A stretch of 64,000 nucleotides of DNA from Reticulitermes lucifugus (GCA_026260175.1 JAKCWW010000885.1:1-64000), one strand, 5' to 3'. Shown: positions 48,931 through 61,922, counted from the stretch's first letter. Notes: generated by a model not told the origin, from the letters alone. Made by a program: numbers and translations.

Positions 48931-50473
48931 CAACTGCAACACTGTGAAAAACCAAAAACTCTTAACTCTCATGGGCATTTATCACCTCTCGTTTTGTCTA
49001 AATACAGCACACACTAATGTGTGGGCATCTCCAGAACGTTGGCAGCTATTGACCAATCAACATGGCATCATACCACATAAAAATGGGATCTTCATCGCCA
49101 CTGCCATGAAAACCTCAAACCACACAAATGAAATTGCAATTATTTACAATACAGATGCCATCTAATATAATTTTTATTAATTATTTGTGTTGAAATAAAT
49201 AGTTACAGTATGTAAGTAGGCCTACATAATACAGCAATAGATACCAGTACTAATATTAATATAAGTGATAATGGATACCACTACCAGCAGTAAAGTAAAA
49301 TCTTAATATTTAGGTATTTGGATAAGAAATGGGTAAGATTAGCAGGTTTGAATATCTTGTTATTAATCATTTTTTAACAATATATTTCTGAACAGCATAT
49401 AAAACCAGTACAATGAATTATTAACATAGTCCTATTTTAATATCACTCAATAGACATCATCTATCCCACATACAATTACAGTACAATGATTTCTAATAAA
49501 TTATGTATAATTGGACAGCCATTTAATTTATGGACCATAAGAACAACAAAGTTAATACAGTGTAAATTTTTTTGTTTGTTTTCCAGTAAAAAAGTGGTCC
49601 AATAAGTGCATTGTTCCATCACCTTGCATTAAGATTATGGGAATAGTGGATCTTACAATCCTGCAATGAAACACTGATAACATATGTATTAGGAATCATT
49701 TTCTAATTATGATGTACATTTCATAGAACATTTTCCTTCACTGAAAGGAAACTCTAATGACTACATCTCTAGAATTCTTGGTAACTTTATACCACCAGCA
49801 ACAAATGGAAATATATTTTATTAAAATTATAACAGCATGAAAATATATATACTCTAAATATACATAGTGTTTTGCAAAAAATAATTATCTTTAATAAAAC
49901 ATAACCTCTCTATTTAAGTGAGACAAATACATTATTTACATTCTCGTGATGTGGAAAGTGCATGCAGACTTCATGATACAAAATTGTGGCATTTGTCACA
50001 AGATAGTCAGAATATGATATCACTATTTAAAAAATCTGTCAGTCATGCACATCGAATATATGTAGAAACTTAATTGAGTATTTGTGTTATCTAAATGTCT
50101 CTAGAGAATGAGCTAGTGACATGTCTTGCTGTTCTTAGGCAGAAGGTTATAGAAAAAAAAAATGGAAAGAACACTGTTGCGGATGTATGTATTGACAAGG
50201 ATCATTGGTAACTACTGTGTAAGGGTGATATATAGGATCACATATATGAACAGTAGAAGCAAATGGACCTTAATTTATGATGAATCTGCCCAGATATGAA
50301 TCACATGGCCTTTCCAAATTAATAACTGACTATATCATATTTTGGTGGGTGTTGTAGTATACAACTGGAGGATGCAGGCTGCATTTAAATGGACACCCTA
50401 AGCACTACTATATACTTACTTACTTTATTTTTATTTCCATCAATCCAATCAGGTTGATAGAACAAGTCCTAAC
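48931..50473. other. Intergenic AT-rich stretch, nothing recognised
   Basis: No protein family, repeat ends or RNA gene was recognised between the foldback element and the minisatellite. Confidence 0.5.
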
Positions 50474-50760
50474 ATAGGTCTCTCAAATCACAAATTAAGT
50501 GGATGACCAGAGAAACACTTTATACTTATAGAGGCCTCTCAAATCCTAAGTTAAGTGGATGGTCAAAAAACCACTGTATATTGATATAGGTCTCTCAAAT
50601 CACAAGTTCACCAGATGGCCAGAGCACTACTATATTTTGATATAAGTCTCTCAGATCACAAGTTAACTGCATGCTCATAGCACTACTGCATTTTGATACA
50701 GGTCTCTCAGATCACAAGCTAATACATTGCCAGGGCACAACTGTACTTTGATACAGACCT
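50474..50760 (+). repeat. Minisatellite, five units of about 54-57 bp
   Basis: Units start near 50474, 50528, 50585, 50642 and 50696 with the phrase ATAGGTCTCTCAAATCAC or variants, and each ends with ACTACTRTATTTTGAT-like sequence. Units differ by about 10-25 percent. Between the zinc-finger and CRAL-TRIO genes. Confidence 0.85.
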
Positions 50761-51490
50761 GTATAATTGTGTCATCAGCTTGGGGTATGAGGGTACAGTA
50801 AGAGATTTGCTTTCATGTGAAGAAAGAAAAATGTGTATTTTACTTATACAATTTAATCCTGGGAATATTGTGCATTCCACTACAACTCAAGCTCTTGAAA
50901 TTCTTGTAGCTTCGGTAGTTTCCCTTGAATTTACATGATGCTTCTCTTGCCATTTTTACTTTTAATGTAGTCAAAACTCATTAAAAAGTAGCTTCTCGCT
51001 GTTTTTGAACACACATGTGATTTACAGATCCAGCAGGAGCTTTGAGCAAGTCAAATTTTTAGTTGCTGTGTGTCATCTTCCTTATTTTCCCTTATGAGTT
51101 TCAGATGCCAGCACTAAAAAGTCTAACAGTTCGTATACATGCTGTACTTATACACCATGTAACAGAACCAGAAATGTCTGCACTTGTGTTCTTCCAAAAC
51201 AAACATGAGTTGTAAATTGCACAATGAAAATTAAGAATTGTGCAATGACAGTGGCAAAGAATGTCATGTTTACATATCCATAGATTCTGAACTAAAACCT
51301 AGTAGTTGCAAGTTTAAATTCATTAGGCTAATGCTTGCAGAGAAAAATAGTTTTAATTTTACCTCTTATGAAAATATGAAATAGAATTGCATCTGACAAT
51401 TCCTGCCATAATTCATGAGATCCTATAAAATCAAGTTAGACTACATAGGTATATGTGGCAGTTTTAGACTAGTTCTCATCACTGTATTGT

Positions 51491-54400
51491 TCAGTCAACC
51501 TGCAGTTGACGAAAGCTACCAGCTATTCCTGCTAATTCATCTTCCATGTCAGCTACATACTTTCCTTTTGGAGTCACTTCAATTTCCATTTTGTCCAATG
51601 CCTTTATTGCTTCACGTTTTGCCTCTAGCTGCTTCCTGAACTGAGCTGTAAAAATTATAATTATATATGCAGATTACTTAGTTCTAGATCTGGTTAAGTT
51701 GGGTGTCAGACTGAGTGGTCTTTCTTATACTAAAAATAGCCTAAATCATGGGCATAGTGAAAGGCCAAAGAGCTACTCCTTAAGCCTCACTTGTTGAACT
51801 TTTAAAATAAGCTTACCACATAGACCACATAAATAACCTGTCAAGGCCATGCTATTTGCCTTTTTAAAAAACACAAAATTGATTGAATAGAAGAATTGAA
51901 GAAAAGGGCCCATGGCTTTTGCATATACAATAATATATATATATATAATCTTAAATTTTAAAATATGTAGATGGCTGACTGACTAATTCCTTATTACAAG
52001 GTAGTCCCTGGGTATTTATTAGATATGAAAACAATACAAGAAATGTCCTATTATAGAACCTAATACTCACAACTCTCACCACAAAATCCCATCATTTGAT
52101 CCCATCTTATGGTATTACACACCTAATCCCAAAATTTCCCATCTTGTAAGAGGTACTGGTTAAAAATGTGTAAATTCAATGCTGCTGTTATATTGTACAT
52201 CATGTTTGTTTTGATTTCCTTGGTTTAAACACCCTAAGATCCTTTTGTATGCCTGCCTCTCATCTATAAAACTAACCAACCAACAGACATTTCCACTGCA
52301 AATGGTCCTTCTTGGCCAGCTAATATTGCTCAGCTGGTCGAGAAATTCCCTGCATTTAATGGAACCTGAAAATTCATTATGTGTTCCCTGTCCTGAGTCA
52401 AGTGAATGCAGTCCACACTCTTCCATCCTAGTCCTTTACAAGCCACTTGAATATCATTTTTCCACCTAAGCTTAGGTCTTCCAAGTGGCCTCTTTCATTC
52501 AGGTATTCCTACCACAACATTGCTGCATGCATTTTCTTTTTTCTCTCATTTATGCCAAATGCCCTACCATTCTAATCCTAATTGGTTTGATCAGTCTAAT
52601 AATATTTGGTAATGAGTACAAATCATGAAATTCCCAATATGCAGTTTTCTCCCTCTTAGGTCCAAATATTCTCTTCAGCAACCTGTTCTTGGACACCTTC
52701 TTCTCCACCATGAGAGATCAAGTTTCAGAACCATACAAAACAACAGATAAAATTATAGACTTTATACTTTAATATTTTTGTCTTTAGATAACACACACAG
52801 GAAAACAAATATTCTGAACTGAATAATAAGAGGCAGCCCTTGAATTTGATCTATGCCTACTTGGCTTATGAATGTTGTTTCCTTTGTTAGTGCCCTTCCC
52901 AAACATCTGAACTTTGCCACATATTCATATGATTTATTATCTCCCTTTATGTCATAATTTTGTCCTGCATTCTGCTGACAAAACATGAGTATATAATTAG
53001 TTTTCTCTGCATTTACTTCTACATCAATCTATTTACTAGCCACTAATAGACATTCTGCATTTTTCTTTTTATTCTTTGTTTTCACCCACTGAATTAATAA
53101 CATAAGCACAAATCATAAGCTGATATGTCCTATTCAATTTCCATCATTCCTGGTTTTCTTGGACCTTCCTCATGGCACATTCTAAAGAAAAGTTGAAAAT
53201 CAATGCAGATGAAGCATCTCTTTGTTTAAGACCATTCTGAGTAGGAAACATATCTGACAAAATATTTATGCCAACAAATATGTTTATAAGTTTCATTTAA
53301 ACACATTATCAACAATGAAAATAGTTTCATGAGTGTACCAAACTCAGCGAAAATGTTACATAGAACTTCCTTCCTGACCATATTGCGAGCTCTCTTGAAG
53401 ACTATAAATAACTGAAGTACTGCACCATCTTATTCCCATCTTTTCTGAAGTGTATGAAAAATGAAGAAGGTCTGACCAGTAGGTGATTTATGTTCAAATC
53501 CATACTGATTATTCCCAACAATTTCATCTACATATGTATTTAATATCAACAGAAGAGTGTTGGATAAATTTGTGTATGTAGCTGGTAATAGTGATATTCC
53601 TTGATAATTACTGCAGTCAGTTTTATCACTGTTTTATAAATAGGTACAATAATTGACCCTGTCCACTGATAAAGTAGTTTTTCCTTATTCCAAATAGAAT
53701 TAATAAGCCTAAACCTAACAATTAAAATATACAAAACTACAGTTTTACCTGCTGTTTCTTAGGGGTAGGAAATGTGGTCTCTCATCCTATAGAAAAAAAA
53801 TGGAAGGTGTGTGAGAAGAAAGAGGTTAGGAGAGAATTTATATAACGTGTAAGTAATAGAAGAATGGATAAAACTGTGCACTGAGGACCTTCTTAATTTG
53901 TTCTCACAAATCATGGATAATGAAATCGGAGGAGAATGATATGCACTTGGGAGAAATTAGAACTACATAAAAAGTTTTAGTTAGAAAACCTGAAGGAATG
54001 AGGCCATTTGGGAGATAGAATAGTAAAGATTTAAATTGGATATTAAAGAAAAAATGTATGAACTGCATAGAAATAACTCACAACAGGGTCTATATAAACA
54101 TGGCAACATATCTTCAAGTTCCACAAAGTGTGGGAAATTTCTTTACCACAAGAGCAATTAGTAGGTTCTGAAGATGGTCTGTAGTTTACTGAATTGTATT
54201 TAATAATATGTGGTTATGAATACTAGTCAAAGATCTCATTAAGGTGACAACAGCATTACGGTGTTAAATCCTTAATATATGGAAAATAGTTGTAACAATG
54301 AAAATATAAAATTTCAGTGAGGAAGAACAAACTCACCGATCATGTCTGCAAGAGGCACTTCTCCCCCATATTCTTTAGGAAGGATTTTTGGATTCACTGC

Positions 54401-57400
54401 CTGCTTCAGGTCGTCAATGCTTGCATGCAGCTGTAATATGAATGTTTTGTGTTTATCTGTAAATATGCTGTCAGTTAGATATTCATTTCTACTACTTTTC
54501 ATACACAGAATTTAAGTGAAGGCTGTCTCCTGACCAGTTTGTAGAGTACTTGTACTATAGTATTACTAGCAATAGGATAAACCACCAAAAAATAATCTAT
54601 TTTTAAATCCAAAATACAGTCTGTTTTGTCTAAAATACCTGCAGTTTCTTAAATGTGTTTCTCTATAATTCCTTTTAGTTCTAGTCCTATGACTGTCTAA
54701 GGTATCTGATAATTCATATGTGCTATTATACTAACACTGTGATGCTTACTAAAACAGTAGCATTTAATAGTCACCCCAAGCAAACACATGCTGGGACATA
54801 GCAATTTAAAAGAAAATACTTGTATACGTTTCAATTTTACAAAATATGTAACACTGTTGTTTAGTTAGCGTGTTCAATGTTTTTTGACTGCCTTTGTGTC
54901 AACAGCATATTTCCCCATATTACCAAAAAATGTTTAGTTTTTCTAAGTTTAATTTACGTTATGAATTTACAGAACATAATGAATGTTAAACTAAAATCTG
55001 ATCATTGACACAATATTTTGAAAATTCTGACCCTTTCGTTCAAACATTCTTATGGATATGTGCAATTCCGTTTCTTAAAATTTAGATTTTTGACATACTA
55101 ATTTAATATATAAAGGGTTAAATTTCATATTCAGCATGTTTCCTTCACTCACCATGATACGATCCTTGAGTTTCTCATTGAGAAGTGAAATAAAAAATTC
55201 AAAAACTTTATTTGCATAGTGTGGAACGTTGAAGAAGTGCGTTGCTTTATGACGCATTGGTGTAGAATTCTGTAAGAAACGTAAAAAGTTATTGTTGCAG
55301 TGCTATAAGACAATAGTACCGTTAAGTATAATGATATGAAATGTGTCTCAAAGTGTATTACTGAAACAAGAACAGTATCAATATTCTCATTATATCCCTA
55401 TTACAGTTACTTATGTAGTAATAATATTTATCTCTTCTCTGATTTATAAGAAGACAGCAAAAGTGTCTGTAAAATGCCAGTTATAAAAGTGATGACAATA
55501 TCTTGAGTAAATTTTTACCAACATAAGCTTCATGCAATTTTTGTTCATTTTATTTGAATGGAGTTCTTTTGGAGTTCAACTTCAGGGGATTTTATAACTT
55601 AATTATTTATTTTCAATTGTGTATAGTCAAAAGTGCGCTGGCTAAAAGTGCATTGGGTGAGGGGTTAAAATATCATGTGTCTTCTATTGAATATATGAAT
55701 TTACTTACTTGTATACATTGTAAGATCTTGCGTATATCACTCAGAGACCACAAACTTACGTGGCCCATGGTGAGTTCAGACTCATCATTGCAATAAGAAT
55801 ATCCTCGAATCTGATTCTCTTCATCATCCATGAGACATTCCACTACCAAACTGTGGCACCTGGTCATGTGCACTGATGTGTACTTGTATGGATCAAAGCG
55901 TGCTGTAAACACAACACCCAACAGTGTTTCATCAGCCTTGAAAGATAAATTCCTTTATCTGTATCTTATACAGTAATTCTTTCCCTATACCCCTAAGCGA
56001 ACACAACTATATACATGCACATTGGAGCAACCATTTAGTGCTAATCGATTTATGGTTTCTCCTAACTTAATGTTCAATTCAAGTGATCTCCAGTGCAGAA
56101 CCTCAGTGTTAAATTTTATCCATTTGAGATTTACCTCAGTTTATTGTTCAAATATACTGCTTCCCAGTCAAACCTTAAGTGGGGGATGCAATGCAAACAA
56201 AATATGTGTCTCTCCCAAACAAGTTTATTTCAGACCTCACATTACGGACACTACATCACGCACTTTTCTCTTTCTTCTTTATTGTTAAAATACTTTCTCA
56301 ATTTGGATAGTGAGGGTTCCTTTTTGATTTTCTGCCTTGTGGAAAGGGCCGGGGATTTTTAAAAGTAACCATTGGCAAGGTAAAACACATTCTTTCAACC
56401 ATCTATCCATCAAAACAACTACCTCATCTATAAATCTTTGGTGAGGAAATTGGAATGGAAATTTGGCATATCAACAAGAGAGGCATTTAAGGTGTAAATA
56501 CTCACCAGCACATGTGAGAATGACCTGCCTACCCAAGTCATCTCTCTGTGGAAGGGGCACAATGTATCCTCCTTCAAGGAGTTCTGAAATAGCAGGGTCA
56601 TCAATATCTAACCCTCGGAACCACTGAGGGTAGAGCTGTCGGATAACAAGGTAGCGCTCCAACATTTCCTGTGCCAGTGGAATGCTAAACTTTTTTGTAC
56701 GCAGGAAACGTAGCAAAAAAACTGAATCTGTAAAGATGGACAGCTAAATAACACTATGTAACACATCAGAAAAATTGTTAATCATGAACAGTACATGAAA
56801 AACTGTAGGAAACTGCAATATGTAAACATTTTAAGAGTATCATTGTTTAGTATCTGTTCATACATCTGTTAACACATTTCAGAAATAATTTAAGTGTAGG
56901 AGATACTGACTCATGCTCTGCACTTAATTTCTAAAGAGGCTTGATATTTGTCCAAAATACTTCCGTTTTTTCTGCTCGTATATAAAAAAAAACTTTACAA
57001 AAATATATAAAACTTTTCATTTTTACAACTTAACATTTTATTTACAAAAGCTAGTGCTGCTTGGTGACAGTGGGTGGCTAAAAATACAGATATGATTTCC
57101 TAGCAGTACACTCTTTTTCCTGTTCACTTTTATAAATAGAGAGTAGCTAAAACTTATGTACAATTGAATTACAGGTCTAATCTGTGAAAATATCATGAAA
57201 TGTAAATAATTATATATCCATTGATTCATGAGTAAGTATTATGAATTAATCTATGGTGCAGTCTTAGTTTTCACAAATATGCATGAAATATGCTACTTGC
57301 TTTTGCATTTTTTTATAATGCCTTTTTATGTTAGATGTTTTGCCATCTCTTTGTATCTCCACGTTAAAATATCTATCAGTTAGAGCAAAAACCTACATCT

Positions 57401-57627
57401 TACTATTTCATACCTGTACGACAGCATTTGATGTCTGGATGTTTCTGTATCCATTCCCTCATTTGTTGAAGTGCATGTTGACGGGTGGCATCATCCTCAC
57501 GCAATTCTGTCTGTGCCAGACGTCGGAGTTCGTCACTCAGATGAAATTTTGAACCATCATCATCATCATCATCAATAGATTTGGGCATGAAAAATGGGGA
57601 GTTTTCTCCATCCTCCCCCACACCCAT
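51491..57627 (-). CDS. CRAL-TRIO lipid-transfer protein, clavesin/retinaldehyde-binding-like
   Basis: Sec14-type lipid-binding protein; the family carries hydrophobic ligands such as tocopherol, retinaldehyde or phosphoinositides between membranes. Coding exons: 57627-57414, 56727-56506, 55902-55709, 55269-55153, 54430-54337, 51645-51491. They total 996 nt (331 residues plus stop) and all phases join at GT-AG introns. An acidic run of six Asp (19-24) precedes the CRAL-TRIO N-terminal helices (LSDELRRLAQTEL, LRFLRTKKFSIPLAQEML, YPQWFRGLDIDDP). The lipid-binding domain follows: ARFDPYKYTS, MGHVSLWSLSDIRKILQCIQ, MRHKATHFFNVPHYANKVFEF, LNEKLKDRIM and the closing LPKEYGGEVPLADMI. The C-terminal 50 residues are a charged tail. 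A TTTTAG acceptor just upstream of the ATG implies a 5' UTR intron. The family is certain; which paralogue and which ligand are not. Confidence 0.93.
52190..53760 (-). mobile_element. LINE ORF2 3' half, heavily decayed, in CRAL-TRIO intron 5
   Basis: The minus strand reads in order NGLKQRDASSALIFNFSLECAMRKVQENQE, a broken catalytic region (CAYVIN where YADD is expected), QNAGQNYDIKGDNKSYEYVAKFRCLGRALTKET, and the tail KRPLGRPKLRWKNDI...VDCIHLTQDREH. Same family as the fragments at 28640, 45700 and 57660. Many stops and frameshifts. Same orientation as the host gene. Confidence 0.8.
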
Positions 57628-57659
57628 TTTAGTGCCTAAAAATGTAAGTAGATATCATA

Positions 57660-57830
57660 CTTGAACCACACGGTTTTGATGAGGAAACCCGAAGGAAGGG
57701 GACTACTTGGAAGGCCTAAGCAGAGATGGGAGGATAATAATAAAATGAGAAATAAAATGGGAGGTTGTGAACTAGCTTCTTCTGGTTTAGAGCAGGAACA
57801 ATTGGGAGGCTCTTGTGAACACAGTATTGA
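57660..57830 (+). mobile_element. LINE ORF2 C-terminal tail fragment
   Basis: The frame reads RKPEGRGLLGRPKQRWEDNNKMRNKMGG, the family tail, followed by the DWIHLAQDR-equivalent in another frame. It lies just upstream of the first coding exon of the CRAL-TRIO gene, probably in its 5' UTR intron. Confidence 0.75.
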
Positions 57831-57834
57831 AAGT

Positions 57835-58020
57835 AAGTCAAAACCAACAAATGCACACGATTATTAACAAGTATAAGATGTATTTACAACCCCTACATAT
57901 GTTTCGGCAAACAAATTGCCATCCTCAGGAGGTGTTTGTCAAAGAACTACAAGTACTTATTGCATCCAAACATGCAATAGTTGGTTTTACAGTAGAAGTA
58001 TTTACACATCTCACAATGTT
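57835..58020 (-). repeat. Penelope-like repeat, left half of an inverted pair, with hammerhead motif
   Basis: Hammerhead-like motif at 57889-57933, minus strand: ACCTC, CTGAGGA, T, stem GGCAA...TTGCC, GAAAC, ATAT, GTA, GGGGT. The outer stem pairs five positions including one G-T. The inner flank (ATAGTTGGTTTTACAGTAGA, 57968-57987) reappears inverted at 58530-58600. Confidence 0.7.
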
Positions 58021-58529
58021 AAAACATGTAGATGCATGAAATTATAAAATTAAAATTAGGAACAAAACTTAGGAGAAATAAATCCCTTATTTGCTTTCAT
58101 CTTCAACTAAACCTAACACGCATGTGCTGTCTTCTTCACCCCCCTATCGCATCACCACAACACAAGCAGTCAGTACACTATACTTCATCGCACACGTAAT
58201 ACATAATGCTGCAGGTATGTCAATTACTAAGAGTACGGTTTTGCTACTTAGATTACTTACCACATATTCCCAAATTTTCGTATTTACATTATATCTTCCA
58301 GGACGGGATCAACAATAGATCAACCATATGCTTGTATACATGGCCAATAACTGATTTTTTTAAAAACCATTATAAGTTTTAATATCAATATCGATTCATG
58401 TAAAAACTATTTGTATATATTTTATAATCTGAGTTTACATGGCATATTTATTTATAAGCACTACTTGAGGCATAATGTATTATTGTTCTTAATTTTTAAT
58501 TTTATAATTTCATGCATATATATTTTTTA

Positions 58530-58600
58530 CCATTGTGAGCTGTGTAAATACTTCTACTGTAAAACCAACTATTGTGTATTTGGATGCGATAAGTTAGCAG
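58530..58600 (+). repeat. Truncated right half of the inverted Penelope-like pair
   Basis: GTGTAAATACTTCTACTGTA and AAACCAACTATTG are the reverse complement of 57965-58010. The match stops at about 58595, before the hammerhead would begin. Confidence 0.65.
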
Positions 58601-59239
58601 AACCATTCAAGTAAACATATTTTTCAGATTATATTTTTGATAAAAATTTTCTGTGACAGCTGATAGTAGATTTATTTGAAACCACAACATGTTTTGGTCA
58701 AGTGGTGGCATTATCGTTTGGGACGAAGGAGTGAAAATGTTTTTGAAATTGTATCCCAGTGCTGAAGTTACTGATGGTATGCATTAGTAACACGTGATTG
58801 GTTTACTGATCTATAAGCTAGCTGTTTAATAACACTGCATTGATCATCACGTTATTTACCTTTATTGATACTACTGGCATATAAAATTTTAAAGACTGGT
58901 GGAATTATTGGTAGGAGTTGTAGAAGAAATCCAAGTCAAAGGTTTACTGCAAGTTCAATTTCTTTTTATTATTATTTATTTAACGTTCCATAAATCCAAG
59001 GATCAGATACAGAACATGTCTTTGATTTATCTAGGTATAAAAATTTAAGACTAAGTGTAAAGGCTACACAGAGCCAGTCATGAGATTAAATATTACATGA
59101 AATTAAAACAGTGAACCTATATCTTATTATAAATAATGAATACTTAATCTACCACTTGTAGCAGAATAAATAATATAGTAATTAGATAACAATAAAAAAC
59201 CTTAATTACTGAAACCAAGATCCTTATTTATTTCCAACT
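58601..59239. other. AT-rich intergenic stretch
   Basis: No gene was recognised. The sequence near 58965-59235 probably belongs to the 3' UTR of the LINE fragment that follows on the minus strand. Confidence 0.4.
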
Positions 59240-59625
59240 ATAATATTAATCCAAGGTGTAAAAGGAATTTGTAAGAAGAAACTTTTTTAAAGCTGATTTA
59301 AATTTAATAATGTCGTATGATAATTGCTTAAGATATAACGGAAGGTGGTTATAAATTTTGGTACACGAATAACAAACTCCTTTTCGAAATACTGTTAATT
59401 TTGCTGTGGGGAAATGTAAATCATAATTAGATCTTGTATTAAATTTATGAACATCAAAATTAGTTTTGAATAAACCTCTATTCTTAACAACAAATAGTAG
59501 TATAGAGAATATGTACTGGGAATGGAGAGGAAGGATACATAATTTTTTGAATAAGTCACGACATGAATCTTTGCTATTAGAACAACCACCTCTTAAACTC
59601 ACATCAATCATTTGAAGGATCAGTG
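59240..59625 (-). mobile_element. LINE ORF2 C-terminal remnant, different family
   Basis: The 121-codon frame reads LCILPLHSQYIFSILLFVVKNRGLF, then FNTRSNYDLHFPTAKLTVFRKGVCYSCTKIYNHLPLYLKQLSYDIIKFKSALKKFLLTNSFYTLD. This matches the C-terminal end of a common insect non-LTR reverse transcriptase (LPLHSQYI and KGVxYxGxKIYNxLP motifs). The frame is open to the natural-looking end, so this is one of the younger fragments; the 5' part is absent. Confidence 0.8.
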
Positions 59626-60084
59626 TGCCACCTGCACAACAATTTCATTATTATATTGGTTCCAGTAATACACATTTGTTATTAGATGAACATAAAATCT
59701 ATCACAACCGCCATTACCTACATGATATGGTTCACCTGTACTTTGACACCTTTTTTACTTACTTTGTAACTTCATATCTTTGTTTCTATAAGCACGAGTT
59801 CATAAACTTACACAAAATTTATAAAGACTTAAGATTTTGAATTCACTTCAACAGATATGTCAAATTGTTCGTAGTTCCTTCTTCATGCAGATGTTGAAAT
59901 GAACATACAACATTAAACTTTCTTAACATGTTAATATGTTATTTAATGATGCTGTAAAAGCTACTGAGGTTACTTAGTACTGAACTGCATGAGAAGTTAG
60001 CACTGTACAGTGAACTGAAAGAGACTCCTTCAAGAATATCAGTCCTGTAGAATTTGTATCATTCAAAGTTTCCGTAGGTGTGAG

Positions 60085-60340
60085 TCACAGACCTAATTCT
60101 GTAAAGCCAGTAACTAAACGTTTCAAGCACAGACCATTCTCAGAAATTGATATTGAACAAATTCCCCGCTTTTTATAAAGCAGAAGGTTTATAAAAGTCT
60201 GCCACTGGACCCTCTAATGATTTAGGTGATTTTAGACCACATCTTCTAAAACTTTCTTTACACTGATCTTTACATTATTCTCCCATCTACCCCAGGGTCT
60301 ACCACATGGTCTTTTCCTTTCTGTTTTTCCAACTATAAAT
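60085..60340 (-). mobile_element. LINE 3' tail fragment
   Basis: The minus strand reads VGKTERKRPCGRPWGRWENNVKISVKKVLEDVV, the GRPRxRWEDNIKMDL family tail. Confidence 0.7.
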
Positions 60341-60557
60341 TCAATTTAATTAAATTTAATTTCCAAAAGGCTTCTTCATAAATACAAAATATTTTAACTG
60401 GTGACACAATGAGCTAGTGTGAAAGTAATAGACATATTGATAACACATCCCACAGCAAAATCTAACAGAAATCATAAAGGCCATAGATATTTTAAAGTTG
60501 TACCTACCGTGCATGTTTGAGATAATTATATACATAAACCAACAATATTGCACTTTT

Positions 60558-60567
60558 NNNNNNNNNN
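60558..60567. other. Assembly gap (10 N)
   Basis: Ten undetermined bases inside the left arm of the inverted repeat. The intact right arm suggests the true sequence is only a few bases of T/A. Confidence 0.98.
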
Positions 60568-60582
60568 TATATATATATTGTC

Positions 60583-60625
60583 ACCCTACATATGTTTCGG
60601 CTATGCTTTAGCCATCATCAGGGGT
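60583..60625 (-). ncRNA. Hammerhead-ribozyme-like motif (left arm)
   Basis: Minus strand: ACCC, CTGATGA, T, stem GGCTA...TAGCC, GAAAC, ATAT, GTA, GGGT. The outer stem ACCC/GGGT is fully paired. Confidence 0.7.
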
Positions 60626-60934
60626 TTCTCTTGAGGCGTCCACTAACTGTATCTCTCACTATGTTGTCTTTGACTCATATTAAGTTTCTTAATAACTAGG
60701 CACTATGCTTTGTCTCGTTGTCCGGGTCCTATATATTATTCACTACGTACACAGATGCACTTTAGTTTGTGGTTTACGTACCATAAACCACAAACTAAAG
60801 TGCATCTGTGTACGTAGTGAATAATATATAGGACCCGGACAACGAGACAAAGCATAGTGCCTAGTTATTAAGAAACTTAATATGAGTCAAAGACAACATA
60901 GTGAGAGATACAGTTAGTGGACGCCTCAAGAGAA

Positions 60935-60977
60935 ACCCCTGATGATGGCTAAAGCATAGCCGAAACATATGTAGGGT
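60935..60977 (+). ncRNA. Hammerhead-ribozyme-like motif (right arm)
   Basis: Same motif as the left arm on the opposite strand: ACCC, CTGATGA, T, GGCTA...TAGCC, GAAAC, ATAT, GTA, GGGT. Predicted cleavage is after 60973. Confidence 0.7.
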
Positions 60978-61544
60978 GACAATATATATATAAAAAAGTG
61001 CAATATTGTTGGTTTATGTATATAATTGCCATAGATATTATTGTAATTTAACAACAACAAACAGTAATTTATAAAGAAATTTATGGATTCAAACAGAGGA
61101 TGCTTAGTAGTGTTGCCTCTCTGATGTCATGGAGTTTTATTAGCTTATGTTGTGTCTGAAATATTTAAAACCAATATTTGTTTTTAAGTGAGAGTTCTCG
61201 TCCTGTGGGCACAGTGGAGGAGAAAGTTAATAAGCCAGTAATTCTCGTTTTTCTTTCCACTTTCTCCAACTTCTCTTTGGCGTGTCATTACTTGGATCTC
61301 ATACCACGTGCCTTTCTATATACTCAAATAGGATAGCAATGCCATACCTCTTTATCTATGCAATTCAAATTCATGAAACATTTCATATCTCTCTATGTCG
61401 TTACTCGTTCTTACAAAGAAATATCATCACATTCTATTCACAGACATCAAGTAGATGTTCACAACGGACAAGAAGCCAAAAGAAAGAACGTTAAATTTGA
61501 TTTGTGCGCTAATAAAGTGCTCTAACGGAAATTAATTTGTCGTA

Positions 61545-61790
61545 TTAAGAGCGAAATAGCTCACTCAGTAAAGGAAATGTGTACAGGCTGGGCGACTGGA
61601 TTTTGATTCCCGGCAGGGAATGGTGTTTTTCTCTTTGCTGCCTCCATCACACAGGTTCTTCAGGCTACTCTTCTTCTAGTCTAATGCGTAGTGAGAATTG
61701 TATCCACCGGGGGTGTAGTGGTGGTCGGAGGGTGAAGCTTACCTAACCTCATTTCAACTCACCCCGTCCAGTACAGAAAATAATAATACG
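61545..61790 (+). mobile_element. tRNA-derived SINE, main family
   Basis: Head GCGAAATAGCTCACTCAGTA, B box TTTTGATTCCCGGCAGGG, TTTTTCTCTTTGCTGCC, then a diverged body with GGGTGTAGTGGTGGTCGGAG and GAAGCTTACCTAACCTC. Confidence 0.75.
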
Positions 61791-61920
61791 TTGTATTTTA
61801 CCTCTATTCCACCACGCGTTTTCACGACGTAGTATTTGTTTAATAAAAAGAACAATTTTGAAGTTCTAAGTTTGCAAAGAATGACAGTCTACATTCTGTG
61901 CTACACAGCGGCTTCCACCT

Positions 61921-61922
61921 CA

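Larger units (their letters stand above)
60524..61026. repeat. Near-perfect inverted repeat with two facing hammerhead motifs and an assembly gap
   Basis: Two arms of about 250 bp meet at a 7-base centre (60777-60783). The left arm carries a minus-strand hammerhead-like motif (60583-60625) and the right arm the identical plus-strand motif (60935-60977). The arms appear identical over the parts I compared, including the AT-rich tails and the outer TTGGTTTATGTATATAATT end. A run of 10 N (60558-60567) interrupts the left arm in its TA-rich tract. Confidence 0.9.

Noticed and set aside
50474-50760. CRISPR-like regular repeat spacing
   Set aside because: The whole unit repeats with no unique spacers, and the genome is animal; it is a minisatellite.
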